Shown here: positions 46,019 to 56,371 of the stretch, in pieces | Layout of the letters: the number at the start of each line of letters is the position of its first letter | How positions within the stretch are numbered: position 1 is the first letter of the stretch | NCBI RefSeq assembly: GCF_000007665.1 | Contig: NC_006087.1 | Span: 992,001 to 1,056,000, forward strand | Source: Leifsonia xyli subsp. xyli str. CTCB07 | Lineage (GTDB): Bacteria > Actinomycetota > Actinomycetes > Actinomycetales > Microbacteriaceae | DNA length: 64,000 nt | Direction: 5' to 3' | The notes under the pieces: generated by a model | Seen by the model: the letters and a program-made list of their open reading frames with translations, nothing else | What the model was told of the DNA's origin: nothing | Databases searched by the model: none | Translations under genes and position numbers: made by a program

Positions 46019-47392
46019 TTAGAGGGTGTGGAGCGGCTTGCCCGAGAGGTACAGGAACGCCTCGCCGAGCGACTCATTCTGAGTGGGGTGTGCGTGGATC
46101 AGCGGGGCGATGTCCTCAGGGTAGGCCTCCCAGTTGACCGCGAGCTGGGCTTCGCCGATGAGTTCGCCGACACGGGCGCCGATCATGTGGACGCCGACCA
46201 CGGGGCCGTCGTTCACGCGGACGACCTTGACGCTGCCGTTCGTTCCGATGATCTCGCTCTTCGCGTTGCCGGCGAGGCTGTAGTCGTAGCTGGTGACGCG
46301 GTCTGCGCCGTACTGTTCGACCGCTTTGATCTCGGTGAGGCCGATGGAGGCGACTTCGGGGTCGCAGTAGGTGACCTTCGGGATGTTGACATCCGGGATG
46401 ACGACGGGGTTCAGGCCCGCGATCTCCTCGGCCACGAAGATGCCCTGCTGGAAGCCGCGGTGCGCGAGCTGGAGGCCGGGGACGATGTCTCCGACGGCGT
46501 AGACGCCCGGGACGCTGGTCCGCAGGCGCTCATCGGTGATGACGAAGCCGCGGTCGAGGGTGATGCCGGCTTCCTCGAAGCCGAGGCCCTGTGTGAGCGG
46601 GCCGCGGCCGACGGCGACGAGCAGCAGTTCCTCCTCGACGGTGCTGCCGTCCTCGAGCGAGACGACGACGCCGTTCTCGTGCTGGCTGACGCCCGCGAAG
46701 CGGACGCCCAGGCGGTAGTCGATCCCGCGGCGGCGGAACGCGCGTTCCAGTGACTTGCTGATCGACTCGTCCTCGTTGGGGACCAGGTGGGGGAGGGCCT
46801 CGATCACGGTGACATCGGCGCCGAAGGACTTCCAGACGCTCGCGAACTCGACGCCGATGACGCCGCCGCCGAGGACGGCGACCTTCTGGGGGACGAAGTC
46901 CAATTCGAGGGCCTGCTCGCTGGTGATCACACGGCCGCCGATCTCGAGGCCGGGGAGGCTGCGCGAGAAGGACCCGGTGGCCAGGATGATGTTCTTGCCG
47001 ACGATCGTGTCCTCGCCGACCTGCACGGTGGTCGGGGAGACCAGGCGGCCTTCGCCCTCGATGACCGTGATGCCGCGGGCCTTCACCAGTCCCTGCAAGC
47101 CCTTGTACTTCTTCGTGACGATGCCCTGGCGGTATTCGGTGACGCCGTTGATGTCGACGCCCTGCATCTGCGTGACGATGCCGTATTTGCCCGACTCCCG
47201 GGAGTAGTCGGCGACCTCGGCTGCGTGGAGCAGCGCTTTCGTCGGAACGCAGCCGCGGTGCAGGCAGGTGCCGCCGACCTTGTCCTTCTCGATCATGCCG
47301 ACGGTGAAACCGAGTTCGACCGCACGCAGCGCCGCTGCGTAGCCTCCACTCCCACCGCCGAGCACCACAATGTCAAAGTTCTGCTCAGACAT
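46019..47392 (-). CDS. lpdA: dihydrolipoyl dehydrogenase
   Basis: This flavoprotein reoxidises dihydrolipoamide of E2 with NAD+. The FAD-binding GGGSGGYAAALRAVELG and the redox disulfide GGTCLHRGCVPTK (residues about 40-52) are clear. An NAD-binding GGGVIGVEFASVW stretch occurs in the middle, and the C-terminal HAHPTQNESLGEAF contains the catalytic His-Glu pair. It has 457 residues. It is upstream of sucB on the same strand with 86 bases between, so they probably act in one complex. Confidence 0.95.
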   Translation of the reverse strand: MSEQNFDIVVLGGGSGGYAAALRAVELGFTVGMIEKDKVGGTCLHRGCVPTKALLHAAEVADYSRESGKYGIVTQMQGVDINGVTEYRQGIVTKKYKGLQGLVKARGITVIEGEGRLVSPTTVQVGEDTIVGKNIILATGSFSRSLPGLEIGGRVITSEQALELDFVPQKVAVLGGGVIGVEFASVWKSFGADVTVIEALPHLVPNEDESISKSLERAFRRRGIDYRLGVRFAGVSQHENGVVVSLEDGSTVEEELLLVAVGRGPLTQGLGFEEAGITLDRGFVITDERLRTSVPGVYAVGDIVPGLQLAHRGFQQGIFVAEEIAGLNPVVIPDVNIPKVTYCDPEVASIGLTEIKAVEQYGADRVTSYDYSLAGNAKSEIIGTNGSVKVVRVNDGPVVGVHMIGARVGELIGEAQLAVNWEAYPEDIAPLIHAHPTQNESLGEAFLYLSGKPLHTL

Positions 47393-47496
47393 CCAGCTAC
47401 TCCCTCGCGCATCAGGATTCGTGACACGATCCTGCCAGGAGGGGTGACTCGTGGCAGGCGTTGCATTGGCAGGATTTTCCTGCGCCTACGACCCTA

Positions 47497-48987
47497 CTAC
47501 CTCCCGGAAAAGTCCTCGGCCAATCGGATGAGCGCGCGCACGCTCACCGCCGACGGGCCTTTGCCGGTGAAGCCGTACGGAGCGCTCGGGCCCTTGGCCG
47601 GACCGGCGATGTCGAGGTGGGCCCAGGGGATGCGCGGAGAGTCCTCGGCGTCGCCGCTGCGGCCGATGAATTCCTGTAGGAAGACGCCCGCGAGCAGCAT
47701 CCCGCCCGCGGTGTTCCCGGGGTTGGCGTTCGCGATGTCGGCGACATCGGAGGCGATTGTGGCGCGCAGCTCGCCCGCGAGCGGCATCGGCCACAGGAGT
47801 TCGCCCGACGCCTTCGCTGCGGCGATGACGTCAGCGACGAGGTCGTCGGAGCCCATGACGGCGGCGTAGCGCGTGCCCAGCGCGACCTCCGCGGCACCGG
47901 TGAGGGTGGCGACGTCCACGATGGCGTCCGGGCGCTCTTCGCCGGCGGCGACCAGGCCGTCGGCGAGCACGAGCCGGCCCTCGGCGTCGGTGTTCAGGAC
48001 CTCGACTGTGCGGCCGCCGCGGATGCGCAGCACATCGTTCGGGCGGATGGCGCTTCCCGACGGCATGTTCTCGGCGAGGCACAGCCACGCGGTCACGCGC
48101 ACGGGGAGGCGCAGCTTCGCGGCGGCCAGCGCCGCGGCGAGGACAGCGGCCGCGCCGGTCATGTCGTACTTCATGCCGACCATGCCCGAGGCGGGTTTCA
48201 GGGAGAGACCGCCCGAATCGAAGGTGATGCCCTTGCCGACGAGGGCGAGGTGACGGGTCGCGCTGTCGGGGGAGTACACGACTTTGACCAGCCGCGGAGG
48301 GCGGGCCGAGCCCTGGCCCACGCCCAGGATGCCGCCGAAGCCGTCCGCGGCGAGGCGGGTCTCGTCCCACACCTCCACCGACACGGGCAGGTCCGCCGCG
48401 AGCGCTTCGACACGCTCGGCGAAGGTGGCGGGGTAGAGGTCGAGGGGCGGGGCGTTCACGAGATCCTTGACCAGCCCGGCGGCCTCCGCGACGGTGGCGG
48501 CCCGGGCGATCAGTGCGTCCCCTTCGTCGCTGCGCCCGACCACCTGGATCTCCGCGACCGGCTCCTTGACGCCCGCCTTGGTCTTCTCCCGGTACTCCGT
48601 GAAGGCGTAGGCGCCGAGCGCGGCGCCCTCCAGAGTCGCCCCGAGCTGCGCGTCGGTCTCCGTTGGGAGTGCCAGCGCGACGCGCTGCACGCCCGCCAGC
48701 TGCCGGACCGCGGTTCCGGCGGCGTAGCGGAACGCGTCCTCGTCCCGTTCGTCCGGCATCCCCACGACCGCGAGTGCGGGACCGCCCTCGGCGCCGGGCA
48801 GCCGGACCAGCTCGTCCTTGCCGCCGGAGAACCCAACGGCCGCGAGCTCCGCCGCCAGGCCATCGCGCGCGCCGGCGGAGAGAACGATCACCCCCTCGTC
48901 GTCCGAGCGGGCGCCGAGCACGAGGACATCGCTGGAGGCAGAGGAGGAGGGCGCGGAGGCGGTGAGCGAGAGCGAGGGAGGGGTCAT
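47497..48987 (-). CDS. pepA: leucyl aminopeptidase
   Basis: PepA is a cytosolic dizinc aminopeptidase of the M17 family that removes N-terminal residues and may bind DNA. The metal and catalytic residues are in GKGITFDSGGLSLKP (about residues 250-264) and NTDAEGRLVLADGL (about 334-347). A 496-residue product is normal. TAGTGT (minus strand, 48994-48999) lies 6 bases before the ATG, giving a leaderless arrangement. It is divergent from the PAC2 gene. Confidence 0.94.
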   Translation of the reverse strand: MTPPSLSLTASAPSSSASSDVLVLGARSDDEGVIVLSAGARDGLAAELAAVGFSGGKDELVRLPGAEGGPALAVVGMPDERDEDAFRYAAGTAVRQLAGVQRVALALPTETDAQLGATLEGAALGAYAFTEYREKTKAGVKEPVAEIQVVGRSDEGDALIARAATVAEAAGLVKDLVNAPPLDLYPATFAERVEALAADLPVSVEVWDETRLAADGFGGILGVGQGSARPPRLVKVVYSPDSATRHLALVGKGITFDSGGLSLKPASGMVGMKYDMTGAAAVLAAALAAAKLRLPVRVTAWLCLAENMPSGSAIRPNDVLRIRGGRTVEVLNTDAEGRLVLADGLVAAGEERPDAIVDVATLTGAAEVALGTRYAAVMGSDDLVADVIAAAKASGELLWPMPLAGELRATIASDVADIANANPGNTAGGMLLAGVFLQEFIGRSGDAEDSPRIPWAHLDIAGPAKGPSAPYGFTGKGPSAVSVRALIRLAEDFSGR

Positions 48988-49090
48988 GCCATGACACTAG
49001 CCCGTCAGCTGCGGGTGCTGTTCACTGTGGGCGTGCTGGGACAGCGCTGTGCGCAGCACCTGGGCCGACGGTGCGCTTTAGAGTTGAGAC

Positions 49091-50020
49091 ATGCGAGACC
49101 CTGGCGAACTGTTCGAGCTCACCTCCGCCCTCGAGGTGCCGGACGGGCTGCCCCTGGTGGCGGGCCTCACCGGCTTCGCGGACGCCGGCTCGGGCGTGAG
49201 TCAGCTCGGCACGTATCTGCTCGCGACCCTGCACAGCGAGGTCGTCGCGACCTTTGACGCGGACATCCTGCTCGACTACCGGGCGCGCCGTCCGATCATC
49301 TACTTCGACCAGGACCACCTGGACGGCTACCAGCCTTCGACGCTCAAGCTCTACCTCGTCTATGACGAGCTGCGCCAGCCGTTTCTGCTGCTCTCCGGCT
49401 TCGAGCCGGACTTCCGCTGGGAGGCGTTCACGGAGGCCGTTCTCGGTCTGATGGAGCGATTCCGCGTGAAGAGCGTCACCTGGGTGCATGCCATCCCGAT
49501 GCCGGTTCCGCACACGCGGCCGATCGGTGTGACGGTGAGCGGCAACCGCGCCGAGTTGATCGAGGCGATGTCGATCTGGAAACCGCAGACCCAGGTGCCG
49601 GCGAATGCCCTGCACCTTCTGGAGTTCCGGCTGCAGCCGCTCTCCTACCCGATCGCCGGTTTCGTGCTCCTCATCCCGCACTATCTGGCCGACGCCGAAT
49701 ACCCGGCCGCCGCGATCACGGGGCTGGAGAGCATCAGCGCCGCGACCGGGCTGATCTTCCCGACCGACCGGCTGCGCGAGGACGACCGCCAGTTCGTCGC
49801 GAACATCAACGAGCAGGTCGCTGGGAACGCCGAACTCGGCCGGCTCGTTGGCACACTGGAGAACCGGCACGACAGCTACATGGAGGACAACCAGCCGCGC
49901 TCGCCGCTGACCGACCGCGACGGCGAACTGCCGAGCGCGGACGAGATCGCCGCTGAGCTGGAGAATTTCCTCGCCTTCCGCAGGCACGGCGACGAGGACA
50001 ATTCGCGCGGCGACCGTTAG
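49091..50020 (+). CDS. PAC2 family protein
   Basis: This protein belongs to the PAC2 (proteasome-assembly chaperone 2-like) family, common in actinobacteria and of unclear function. Visible stretches are LVAGLTGFADAGSGVSQLG (about residues 22-40), the RRPIIYFDQDHLDGY block, VTWVHAIPMPVPHTRPIGVT (about 135-154), and a hydrophilic acidic tail. TAGAGT at 49079-49084 is 6 bases before the ATG, again leaderless. It has 309 residues. An MFS gene follows after 36 bases. Confidence 0.87.
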   Translation: MRDPGELFELTSALEVPDGLPLVAGLTGFADAGSGVSQLGTYLLATLHSEVVATFDADILLDYRARRPIIYFDQDHLDGYQPSTLKLYLVYDELRQPFLLLSGFEPDFRWEAFTEAVLGLMERFRVKSVTWVHAIPMPVPHTRPIGVTVSGNRAELIEAMSIWKPQTQVPANALHLLEFRLQPLSYPIAGFVLLIPHYLADAEYPAAAITGLESISAATGLIFPTDRLREDDRQFVANINEQVAGNAELGRLVGTLENRHDSYMEDNQPRSPLTDRDGELPSADEIAAELENFLAFRRHGDEDNSRGDR

Positions 50021-50056
50021 CCGGGCGGCCACGTCTCGGGGCATTATGATCGTCCG

Positions 50057-51307
50057 GTGAATTCCCATCGGTCCTGGCTCATCTTCGGGGTCGGTGTCTT
50101 GGCTTATCTGATCGCGGTGACGCAGCGTACGAGCATCGGCGTCGCCGGCGTCTCCGCCACCGAGCGCTTCCAGGTCTCCGCGGCGGTGCTCTCCACGCTC
50201 GCTGTCGTGCAGCTCATCGTCTACGCGGCGATGCAGATCCCCGTCGGCGTGCTCATCGACCGGGTGGGGTCCCGCTCGCTCATGCTGGCCGGAACGGCTC
50301 TGATGGTCGCCGGCCAGGTCACGGTCGCCCTCGCTCCGTCGATCGCCGTCGCGATCCTGGGGCGCATCCTGGTGGGGGCGGGCGACGCCACCATCTTCAC
50401 CTCCCTCATACGGCTGGTCACTTCGTGGTTCCGGGGCCGGATCGTGCCTCAGCTCTCGCAGTGGAGCGGGAATATCGGCCAGCTGGGGCAGGTGCTCTCG
50501 GCCATCCCGTTCGCGCTGCTGCTGCACCAGTCGGGGTGGACGACGGCGTTCCTGTCCGCGGCTTCCCTCTCCGTGATCGCGCTCATCGGCATCCTGGTCG
50601 CGATCGCGGACCGGCCGGTCGGGTCCAGCGAGGGGCCGCGCCCGGCGAGCTGGGCGGACTCGCTCCGCCAGCTCCGGATCAGCCTCGCGCGCCCGGGGAC
50701 CCAGCTGGGATTCTGGTCGCACTTCGCGACCCAGTCGCCCGGCACCGTGTTCAGCCTGATGTGGGGCCTGCCGTTCATGGTCTTCGCGCTCGGCATCGAC
50801 CGGGCCGAGGCGTCCGGGCTCCTGATCGTCCCGGTCGTCGCCGGCCTGATCGCCGGTCCGCTGCTCGGTCTGCTCACGGCACGGTTCCCGCTGCGGCGCA
50901 GCAACCTCGTGCTCGGCATCGTCGCGATGACAGCGGCGGCGTGGGGTGTGTTCCTGCTGTGGCCGGGTGTGCCGCCCACCTGGACGCTCCTCCTCGTGCT
51001 GATCGCGCTCGGGATCGGCGGGCCGGGGTCGCTGATCGGCTTCGACTTCGCGCGGACCTCCAATCCGCTGCGCAGCCTCGGCTCGGCGAACGGCATCGTC
51101 AATGTGGGCGGATTCCTCGCGAGTTTCGTGATGATGTTCCTGATCGGGCTCGTCTTGGACGCGCAGAACCACACGCGCACGCCGGACGGGCTCTACGCCC
51201 TCGACTCGTTCCGGTGGGCGTTCGCCGTCCAGTATCTGATCGTCGGTGTCGGCGTGGGGTTCTTGCTGCACGCTCGCCGCCGCACTCGGCGGCGGCTGCA
51301 GAAGTGA
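50057..51307 (+). CDS. major facilitator superfamily transporter
   Basis: This 416-residue protein has about 12 hydrophobic helices and the MFS loop between helices 2 and 3 (GVLIDRVGSRSLMLAG, about residues 63-78). The substrate is unknown; no drug- or sugar-specific motif stands out. Start is GTG at 50057, with TATGAT at 50045-50050 placed 6 bases upstream (leaderless). It is separated from sigA by 285 bases. Confidence 0.85.
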   Translation: MNSHRSWLIFGVGVLAYLIAVTQRTSIGVAGVSATERFQVSAAVLSTLAVVQLIVYAAMQIPVGVLIDRVGSRSLMLAGTALMVAGQVTVALAPSIAVAILGRILVGAGDATIFTSLIRLVTSWFRGRIVPQLSQWSGNIGQLGQVLSAIPFALLLHQSGWTTAFLSAASLSVIALIGILVAIADRPVGSSEGPRPASWADSLRQLRISLARPGTQLGFWSHFATQSPGTVFSLMWGLPFMVFALGIDRAEASGLLIVPVVAGLIAGPLLGLLTARFPLRRSNLVLGIVAMTAAAWGVFLLWPGVPPTWTLLLVLIALGIGGPGSLIGFDFARTSNPLRSLGSANGIVNVGGFLASFVMMFLIGLVLDAQNHTRTPDGLYALDSFRWAFAVQYLIVGVGVGFLLHARRRTRRRLQK

Positions 51308-51592
51308 GGAGGGAATAGAAGTGGGGCCGCTGTGGGTTGCACTGGTGAATGTGCGGCGGCGGAGGGGCGGCCGCGACGCTTAGCCAGAAATGACGGCCGG
51401 TGGTCAAGGGCTTGCCGAGAACGTGCAATAATTGGTAACTGGACCCGTTCACGTTCTGTGGGCTGGAGCACTTGATGGTGCCCGTCATGAAGCCTCAGAA
51501 CTTGACATGGGTCTTAGTAATGTCCGCGCGCGACCTCAGCCAGCCGTGACCGGCGCACCATCGGTCCTCCGCTCGGTATGAAAGGTGTTCAC

Positions 51593-52900
<1,308 letters not shown>

Positions 52901-52904
52901 ACCG

Positions 52905-54179
52905 GTGCGCTATCGACTGGCGGTCATCGCTGGCCGACTCGCCCGCTGGCTGCTGCGCCTGCGGGGAGGCGGCTCCGCGGTGCCGGGGCGTGTCGCGCTC
53001 GCGATCGCGCCGAGGTTCCTGGAACGCGCCGTCAGCCGGCTTCCGCTCGGCGTCGTGTTCGTCTCGGGGTCCAACGGCAAATCGACCACGACGAACATGC
53101 TCACCGGCATCCTGCGAGAGCACGGGCTGAGCGTCTTCACCAACCCCTCCGGCGGCAATCTGCCGCAGGGGATCGCCTCCGCGCTTCTGGCGGAGGTTCC
53201 TCTCGACGGCTATGTGCGCGGCGATGTGGGCGTGATCGAGGTGGATGAGGCCTACGGCGTCGACCTCGCGACCGTGCTGAAGCCGCGCGCCTCCCTGCTG
53301 CTGAACGTGCAGATCGACCAGCTGAACCGCTTCTTCGAGCCGACCCGCGTGATCGGGATGCTGCGCACGATCGCCGATCGCTCCCGCGAGTTCGTCGTCG
53401 TGAACGCCGACGATGACAGCCTGGCGCGCATCGGCGCGGAGCTGGTGGCCGCGGGAAGCGATGTGTCCACCTTCGCCGTCGCCCCGGCGATCATCGAGTC
53501 CTCCCCGAACGGCCTGGCCAATGTCCGGGACTTCTCGGGCGACGACGCCGGTGCGCTGCCCGTCCCGAGCGTCTTCGTCAGCACGCTGGAGCAGCAGAGC
53601 GCGCAGCTGACCATCGGCGACGAGTCCGTGCAGATCGGCCTGCCCGCCCGCGGCCTCCACTACGCGGTGGACGCGGTGGGTGCGACGGCGATGGCACGGC
53701 GACTCCTCGGCGCGCAGTTCCGTCCCGCCGCCGTCGCCGCCGCGATGGGCGCCCTGCGCACGGTCTACGGCCGCGGCGAGACGCTGCGGGTCGGCGACGA
53801 GGACATCGAGATCATCATGATGAAGAACCCGCCGAGTCTGCAGCTGAATCTCGACTATCTCAGCGACACCCCGGAGCAGGTGTTCGTCGCGGTCGACGAG
53901 GGCACGCCCGATCCGTCCTGGGTCTACGACATCGACCTCTCCAAGCTGGGGCACGTCGACATCGTCTCCGGCACGAAGGCGTGGCAGTTCGCCACTCGGT
54001 TCGCCTACGCGGGCATCGAGGTCGACCAGGTGCTTCCGGAGCTGAAACCGGCGCTGCAGGCGTTCCTGGCCCTCCCGAAGCCGGCCCGCGGCACCAAGAC
54101 CATGATCGTCAACTACGAGCAGATGATGCTGATCCGCAAGCAGCTCGGCTTCCTCGACCTGGAGGGCGGCGAGAAGTGA
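52905..54179 (+). CDS. murT: MurT-like Mur ligase (DUF1727) without zinc ribbon
   Basis: In Gram-positive bacteria MurT activates the alpha-carboxyl of D-Glu in lipid II with ATP so that GatD-derived ammonia can amidate it. The Mur ligase P-loop is seen as GSNGKSTTTNML (residues 55-66), the central region has NVQIDQLNRF, and the C-terminal DUF1727 domain has SWVYDIDLSKLG (residues 338-349) with the Asp expected to help GatD. The 424-residue protein contains no cysteine, so the four-Cys zinc ribbon expected at about residues 190-235 is absent. Start is GTG. It is coupled to sigA (4 bases) and overlaps gatD by 4 bases. Confidence 0.88.
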   Translation: MRYRLAVIAGRLARWLLRLRGGGSAVPGRVALAIAPRFLERAVSRLPLGVVFVSGSNGKSTTTNMLTGILREHGLSVFTNPSGGNLPQGIASALLAEVPLDGYVRGDVGVIEVDEAYGVDLATVLKPRASLLLNVQIDQLNRFFEPTRVIGMLRTIADRSREFVVVNADDDSLARIGAELVAAGSDVSTFAVAPAIIESSPNGLANVRDFSGDDAGALPVPSVFVSTLEQQSAQLTIGDESVQIGLPARGLHYAVDAVGATAMARRLLGAQFRPAAVAAAMGALRTVYGRGETLRVGDEDIEIIMMKNPPSLQLNLDYLSDTPEQVFVAVDEGTPDPSWVYDIDLSKLGHVDIVSGTKAWQFATRFAYAGIEVDQVLPELKPALQAFLALPKPARGTKTMIVNYEQMMLIRKQLGFLDLEGGEK

Positions 54180-54892
54180 GCCTTCTGCGCATCCTGCACC
54201 TGTATCCGCGCGAACTCGGCATCAACGGGGACGCGGGCAATGTACACGCCCTGGCGGAGCGCGCCCGGTGGCGTGGTGTCGACGCCGAGGTGGTGGGCCA
54301 TGCCCCCGGCGGCGAGCTGCCGGGAAGCGTGGACCTCATCCACATCGGCTCGGGTCCGCTGTCGTCTCAGCGCGCCGTGCATGAGGACGTCCTGCGCATC
54401 GCGCCGCGGCTGCGGCAGTGGCGTGATGCCGGGGTCCCCATCCTGGCGATCGCCGGTGGCTGGCAGCTGCTCGGCCGCGAGCTGGTCACGCCGGACGGCG
54501 AGGTCCTCGCCGGTGCGGAGGTGTTCCCGACGCGCGCCGTGCTGAGTTCGCAACGGCACGTTGCAGAGGTCCTCGTGCGCACGAACGCAAGCGGCACGCT
54601 GGCCGGTTTCGAGAACCATTCCGCGGCGACGACCTTGGAGGGCGGCGAGCCGCTCGGCGGGATCGTCGGATGCGTGGGCAATGGCGACGGCGCCGAGGGT
54701 GTCGTGTTCGGCGCGGCGATGGGCACGCACCTGCACGGTCCGGTGCTGCCGATGAACCCGGTGCTGGCCGATCGGATGCTGGCGACGGCTCTGCACGCCG
54801 AGCTGCCCCCGGTCGCGGAGACCGAGCGCGTCGACCGCTACGCCGCCAATGCCCGCCGGGCCATCGCGGACCGGCTGGGGGCAGCGCTCTAG
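54176..54892 (+). CDS. gatD: GatD-like amidotransferase lacking the nucleophile cysteine
   Basis: GatD is the class I glutamine amidotransferase partner of MurT and normally hydrolyses glutamine. The family fold is clear: LHLYPRELGINGDAGN (residues 8-23), the nucleophile-elbow region LAIAGGWQLLG (90-100) and GTHLHGPVLPMNP (183-195) with the catalytic-type His187. At the elbow, Ala93 stands where family members have Cys. The only Cys (166) is in an unrelated position. Glutaminase activity is therefore not expected. The GTG start overlaps the murT stop. The 238 residues are normal. Confidence 0.87.
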   Translation: MSLLRILHLYPRELGINGDAGNVHALAERARWRGVDAEVVGHAPGGELPGSVDLIHIGSGPLSSQRAVHEDVLRIAPRLRQWRDAGVPILAIAGGWQLLGRELVTPDGEVLAGAEVFPTRAVLSSQRHVAEVLVRTNASGTLAGFENHSAATTLEGGEPLGGIVGCVGNGDGAEGVVFGAAMGTHLHGPVLPMNPVLADRMLATALHAELPPVAETERVDRYAANARRAIADRLGAAL

Positions 54893-54915
54893 GTCGACGG
54901 CCCAGGAACGAGGTC

Positions 54916-56370
54916 TCAGCCGTCTCCGTCCAGCGTCTCCAGCACGGTCAGCGGCACCGGCTTGATGGGGAACTGCGCCGCGAAACGGCCGGACTCCCGG
55001 ATCGGCTGATCGCGCTCGGCGGCCACGATCGCTGCGACGGTTCCTTCGCAGTAGCGGCCCTGGCAGGGGCCCATGCCCGACCGGCATTCCAGCTTCGCCG
55101 CGTTCGCCGTGGAGAGGAACGGATTGGCCTGGAGGGCGTCGGTCAGTCGCCCGCGCGTCACCAGCTCGCAGCGGCACACGGTCGTCTCCGGTTCGGCCAG
55201 TCTGGCGAGCCCGGCGCGGTCCGGTTCGAACACGCGCTGCACGACCGTCGAGAAGCGCGAGGCGGCCTCGACCTGCCGCGTCGCCCGAGCGAGCGCGTCT
55301 CCGAGAGCGGAGGCGGGACGAAGCTCCTGCGCGACTGCGAGACCGGCGAGAGTTCCCTCGGCGCGTGACTGGTCGGCCCCGGCAACGCCCGTGGGCTCGC
55401 CGGCCACGAAGATCCCCTCGGCGGTGGTGGCCATCCGTTCGTCGTGCCGGACCACCCAGCCGCCCCGCGGGGAGTCCCAGTCGAGCTCGCAGCCGGCCTG
55501 GCGGGCGAGCTCGGTGGACGGGGAGAAGCCGTAGCCGAGCACCAGCGTGTCGGCGGCGCAGACCCGGGGAGAGCCGGCGGGACGCCAGTGCGCGTCCACC
55601 CGGGTCAGCTCGACGGAGGTGAGCGCGTCGGAGCCGCACGCCCGGGTGACGATGGTCCGCGTGCTGATGCGCACTCCGCGCGCCAGCAGCCGGGCGACGA
55701 TGGCTCCGGTCTCCACCAGCATCCCCAGGTGTCCCGGCACCGCGCCGAGCGCCCCGGCCATCTCGGCCGGCGTCGGCAGGCCGCGGGCGAAGGCCACTTC
55801 GGCCACCCGCCCGCCCGCCGCGACCAGCTGGTCCGCGACGATGAGCAGGAGCGGGTGGGCGCCGGCGAGCACCAGCTCGTCGCCCGCGCGGATCTTCTGG
55901 CTCTTGAGCAGGCTCTGCACCGCCCCCGCGGTCATCACGCCGGGGAGCGTCCAGCCCGGGAACGCCACCGGCAGGTCGTAGGTGCCGGTCGCCAGCAGGA
56001 TGCGACGGGCCGCGACCACGCTGGCGCCCGGCCCGTCGACCGCCAGCGTGAGGCGCATCCCGTTTTCGTCGCGATCGCGGAGCACCCCCAGGACAGTGCT
56101 GGAGAACCGGCGGTCGAGGCGCTCGTGCCGCTCGAAGCGTGCGATCAGCTCGGGGGCACAGCCGTAGCCCGCGGTCGGCGTCAGCGGCGCGTTCGGGAAC
56201 TCGCGGGGAGCCTGGCGGAAGATCTGGCCGCCGGCGCGCGGCTGCTCGTCCAGGACGACGACGCTCAGTCCGGCGTCGGCGGCCGCGAGAGCGGCGGCCA
56301 TTCCGGCTGGGCCGGCCCCGACGAGGGCGAGGTCGAGCGTGCCCTCGTGCCGGTCCGCATCCTCGGGCAT
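54916..56370 (-). CDS. FAD/NAD(P)-dependent oxidoreductase, hydroxyproline/opine dehydrogenase-type subunit
   Basis: The protein resembles the large flavin subunit of multi-subunit amine dehydrogenases such as D-hydroxyproline or opine dehydrogenase. The FAD-binding GAGPAGMAAALAAADAG is at residues about 18-34 and LDEQPRAGGQIFRQ follows. The C-terminus carries a CRCELVTRGRL and CRSGMGPCQGRYCEG cluster that probably binds a [2Fe-2S] centre. It has 484 residues. It starts directly after the small ferredoxin-like gene on the minus strand (1 base between), so the two plus the broken flavoprotein form a three-gene set. Confidence 0.82.
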   Translation of the reverse strand: MPEDADRHEGTLDLALVGAGPAGMAAALAAADAGLSVVVLDEQPRAGGQIFRQAPREFPNAPLTPTAGYGCAPELIARFERHERLDRRFSSTVLGVLRDRDENGMRLTLAVDGPGASVVAARRILLATGTYDLPVAFPGWTLPGVMTAGAVQSLLKSQKIRAGDELVLAGAHPLLLIVADQLVAAGGRVAEVAFARGLPTPAEMAGALGAVPGHLGMLVETGAIVARLLARGVRISTRTIVTRACGSDALTSVELTRVDAHWRPAGSPRVCAADTLVLGYGFSPSTELARQAGCELDWDSPRGGWVVRHDERMATTAEGIFVAGEPTGVAGADQSRAEGTLAGLAVAQELRPASALGDALARATRQVEAASRFSTVVQRVFEPDRAGLARLAEPETTVCRCELVTRGRLTDALQANPFLSTANAAKLECRSGMGPCQGRYCEGTVAAIVAAERDQPIRESGRFAAQFPIKPVPLTVLETLDGDG

Positions 56371-56371
56371 A

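Noticed and set aside
49022..51271. 749-codon minus-strand frame opposite PAC2 and MFS genes
   Set aside because: Low-complexity Arg/Asp/His-rich composition of a complement strand.
51502..51523. TTGACA followed by TAATGT upstream of sigA
   Set aside because: The spacer is only 10 bases, too short for a -35/-10 pair; no better -10 at 16-18 bases was seen.
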